A DNA stretch of 7,251 nucleotides. It comes from Armatimonadota bacterium. Its GTDB lineage: Bacteria; Vulcanimicrobiota; JACPDS01. The stretch lies in assembly GCA_016183885.1 (NCBI GenBank), contig JACPDS010000037.1, positions 8,829-16,079 on the forward strand. The letters are read 5' to 3'. The notes under the pieces are model-generated. The model worked only from the letters and a program-made list of their open reading frames with translations, was not told where the DNA came from and did not search any database. The translations under genes were made by a program, and so were the position numbers. The stretch's first letter is position 1, and each line of letters starts with the position of its first letter. This document shows, piece after piece, positions 6,044 through 7,251 of the stretch.

Positions 6044-6734
6044 TTTTAACCTCGCTAATATGATAACTTCCTTTGATTTGATCCTTTATAATTAACCCCC
6101 CGGACATTACTATTACTCTTTTCTTCATATAATCCACAATATCTTTATCATGAGTAGCCATAATTACCGTAGTGCCCCTTTGATTAATTTTTTCTAATAA
6201 TTTTATAATTTCCCATGAACTGTAAGGATCTAAATTTCCGGTAGGTTCATCAGCCAGTAAAATTAAAGGTTCATTTACTAAAGCTCTGGCGATAGCGGTT
6301 CTTTGCATTTCTCCTCCGTAAAGTTCTTGGGGAAATAAACGATAACGTTCAGAAAGTCCTACTAAATTTAAAGTGCGCAGCGTTTTTCTTTTAATTTCGT
6401 AGTGTTTTGCCCCGGTTACTTCTAACGAATAAGCTACATTTTCATAAACATTTTTATGAGGGAGTAATTTAAAATCTTGAAAAATTATTCCCAAACGACG
6501 CCGCAAATAAGGAACTTGATTGTTTTTTAACTCTGAAATTTCCTGATTTTCAACGTAAATTTCACCTTCGGTAGGAATAATGTCCCGATAGATTAAACGT
6601 AAAATACTCGATTTCCCGCTGCTGGTAGGACCGACTAAAAAAATAAATTCCCCTTTTTCAATTGATAAATTAATTTTATCTAAAGCTTTAATTCCATTTT
6701 TATAAACTAAACTTACATTAACCAGTTCAATCAT
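6036..6734 (-). CDS. ftsE: Cell-division ATP-binding protein FtsE (232 aa)
   Basis: FtsE is the cytoplasmic ATPase of the FtsEX complex. The start MIELVNVSLVYKNG matches FtsE family openings. Walker A is GPTSSGKSS (35-43), the Q-loop glutamine is Gln86, Walker B is LILLADEP (157-164), the D-loop is GNLD (166-169) and the H-loop is His195 (ATHD). The ABC signature at 138-145 reads LYGGEMQR rather than the usual LSGGEQQR, so the signature Ser that contacts the ATP gamma-phosphate is replaced by Tyr139. All other nucleotide-binding elements look intact. ATG 6734-6732 is chosen from family alignment; no Shine-Dalgarno sequence is visible in the 12-base A/T-rich gap after the csaB stop. The 3' end overlaps ftsX by 8 bases. 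FtsE is favoured over a generic ABC ATPase because of its length and its partner ftsX. Confidence 0.95.
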   Translation of the reverse strand: MIELVNVSLVYKNGIKALDKINLSIEKGEFIFLVGPTSSGKSSILRLIYRDIIPTEGEIYVENQEISELKNNQVPYLRRRLGIIFQDFKLLPHKNVYENVAYSLEVTGAKHYEIKRKTLRTLNLVGLSERYRLFPQELYGGEMQRTAIARALVNEPLILLADEPTGNLDPYSSWEIIKLLEKINQRGTTVIMATHDKDIVDYMKKRVIVMSGGLIIKDQIKGSYHISEVKSV

Positions 6735-6746
6735 AAGAATTATTTT

Positions 6747-7251
6747 TTAAAAATTTATTAGTTTTTTAACTAAATAAGCGTTATTTTTAGCTTTTATTTT
6801 TAAATCCAAGAATTTTTTATTTAAAATTTCCTTAAATTTTTGATTATTCCTTTTAAGATCTTCAAATAAATTAATTATTCTTGTCAAATCTAATTCTTCT
6901 ATTTCTAAATAAGGAGCGCCGATTTCATTTAAAAAATTTTTTACTTTAGAATCATAAGCTATTCCTATCATGGGAATTTGATTAATTAAAGCAAAGATTA
7001 AAGCATGCAACCGCATAGCAGCTAAATAATCTAACTCTCCTATAAATTCTAAGTATTCTTCCACCCCCTTTAAATTATCTAAAATTTGAACTTTATTTTG
7101 CATTATTTCTTTAATTTTTAAACAAATATTAAGATCCTGAGAAATCTGAAAAGGAATTAGAAAAATTTCTGCCTGCCAGTTTTTTATTAGATAATCTCCT
7201 AGAGCGGCTAAAATGTTTATATAATCAACTTTGGTCTTCCATTGTCTTACA
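6747..7251 (-). CDS. csaB: CsaB-type polysaccharide pyruvyl transferase, C-terminal part (5' end beyond window)
   Basis: The frame is open through the right edge, giving 167 visible residues; the Met at 7103-7101 is internal. CsaB-family enzymes add ketal-linked pyruvate to cell-wall polysaccharide, which in Gram-positive bacteria creates the anchor for SLH-domain S-layer proteins. Visible family features are VRQW at the edge, a strand ending LIPFQ followed by D (about 31-39), and the conserved block GELDYLAAMRLHALIFAL with Arg80 and His82 (visible numbering). Then come PMIGIAYDSKVKNFLNEIG and a Lys-rich C-terminal helix ending at TAA 6749-6747. The ending is complete and normal. The gene lies 12 bases ahead of ftsE, so it is probably in the same operon. 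A distant pyruvyl-transferase paralogue with another polysaccharide acceptor is possible; the fold assignment is solid. Confidence 0.88.
   Translation of the reverse strand, partial: VRQWKTKVDYINILAALGDYLIKNWQAEIFLIPFQISQDLNICLKIKEIMQNKVQILDNLKGVEEYLEFIGELDYLAAMRLHALIFALINQIPMIGIAYDSKVKNFLNEIGAPYLEIEELDLTRIINLFEDLKRNNQKFKEILNKKFLDLKIKAKNNAYLVKKLINF

Noticed and set aside
6750..6785. Possible terminator at the end of csaB (TTAGTT AAAA AACTAA followed by T-rich sequence)
   Set aside because: The stem is only 6 pairs with a single G-C pair, and it lies inside csaB codons 12 bases or so from ftsE. It is too weak to call.
6747..7103. A complete 118-residue gene starting at ATG 7103
   Set aside because: The frame stays open for 49 more codons to the window edge, and those residues match the CsaB family, so the Met is internal and the gene is partial.
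1..7251. Alternative genetic code with TGA as Gly or Trp, as in some candidate phyla
   Set aside because: All Trp codons seen in the conserved genes are TGG, and the one TGA stop sits in a classic ATGA overlap right after the end of the protein, consistent with the standard bacterial code.

Overview
The window is an AT-rich (by eye, roughly 30% G+C), tightly packed bacterial segment. Every recognisable gene lies on the minus strand, so transcription runs from high to low coordinates. It reads as one long operon-like array with gaps or overlaps of about 25 bases or less and no convincing terminator. The standard bacterial code fits: TGG is used for Trp, and TGA serves as a stop in an ATGA overlap. 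The low G+C, Lys/Ile/Asn-rich proteins and a CsaB-type gene beside ftsEX suggest an uncultivated or candidate-phylum bacterium, or a Firmicutes-like one. The phylum cannot be settled from this window.

Layout in transcription order: (1) the 3' part of a CsaB-type polysaccharide pyruvyl transferase, cut by the right edge; (2) ftsE and (3) ftsX, overlapping by 8 bases; (4) a secreted coiled-coil plus M23/LytM peptidase of the EnvC/PcsB type; (5, 6) two tandem S41 carboxy-terminal processing proteases overlapping by ATGA; (7) a 51-residue double-CxxC zinc-ribbon protein; (8) the 5' part of uvrC, cut by the left edge.

Functionally, genes 1-6 form a cell-envelope module. FtsEX is an ATP-driven transmembrane switch that normally controls an extracytoplasmic coiled-coil murein hydrolase or hydrolase activator, here the adjacent M23 protein. 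The S41 proteases could tune the amount or activity of that hydrolase, as S41 proteases do for M23 enzymes in some other bacteria. CsaB would modify a wall polysaccharide. uvrC (nucleotide excision repair) appears to be a passenger at the 3' end.

The most noteworthy local signals are as follows. uvrC has no ATG/GTG/TTG start before its conserved catalytic domain and carries a 13-bp imperfect hairpin right at its 5' end. A near-consensus sigma-70 promoter is buried in the end of the M23 gene, just ahead of the TTG-initiated first S41 gene. FtsE has Tyr in place of the ABC-signature Ser. The S41 paralogues share patches of perfect DNA identity over their active-site codons. No mobile element, CRISPR array, RNA gene or clearly new system was found.
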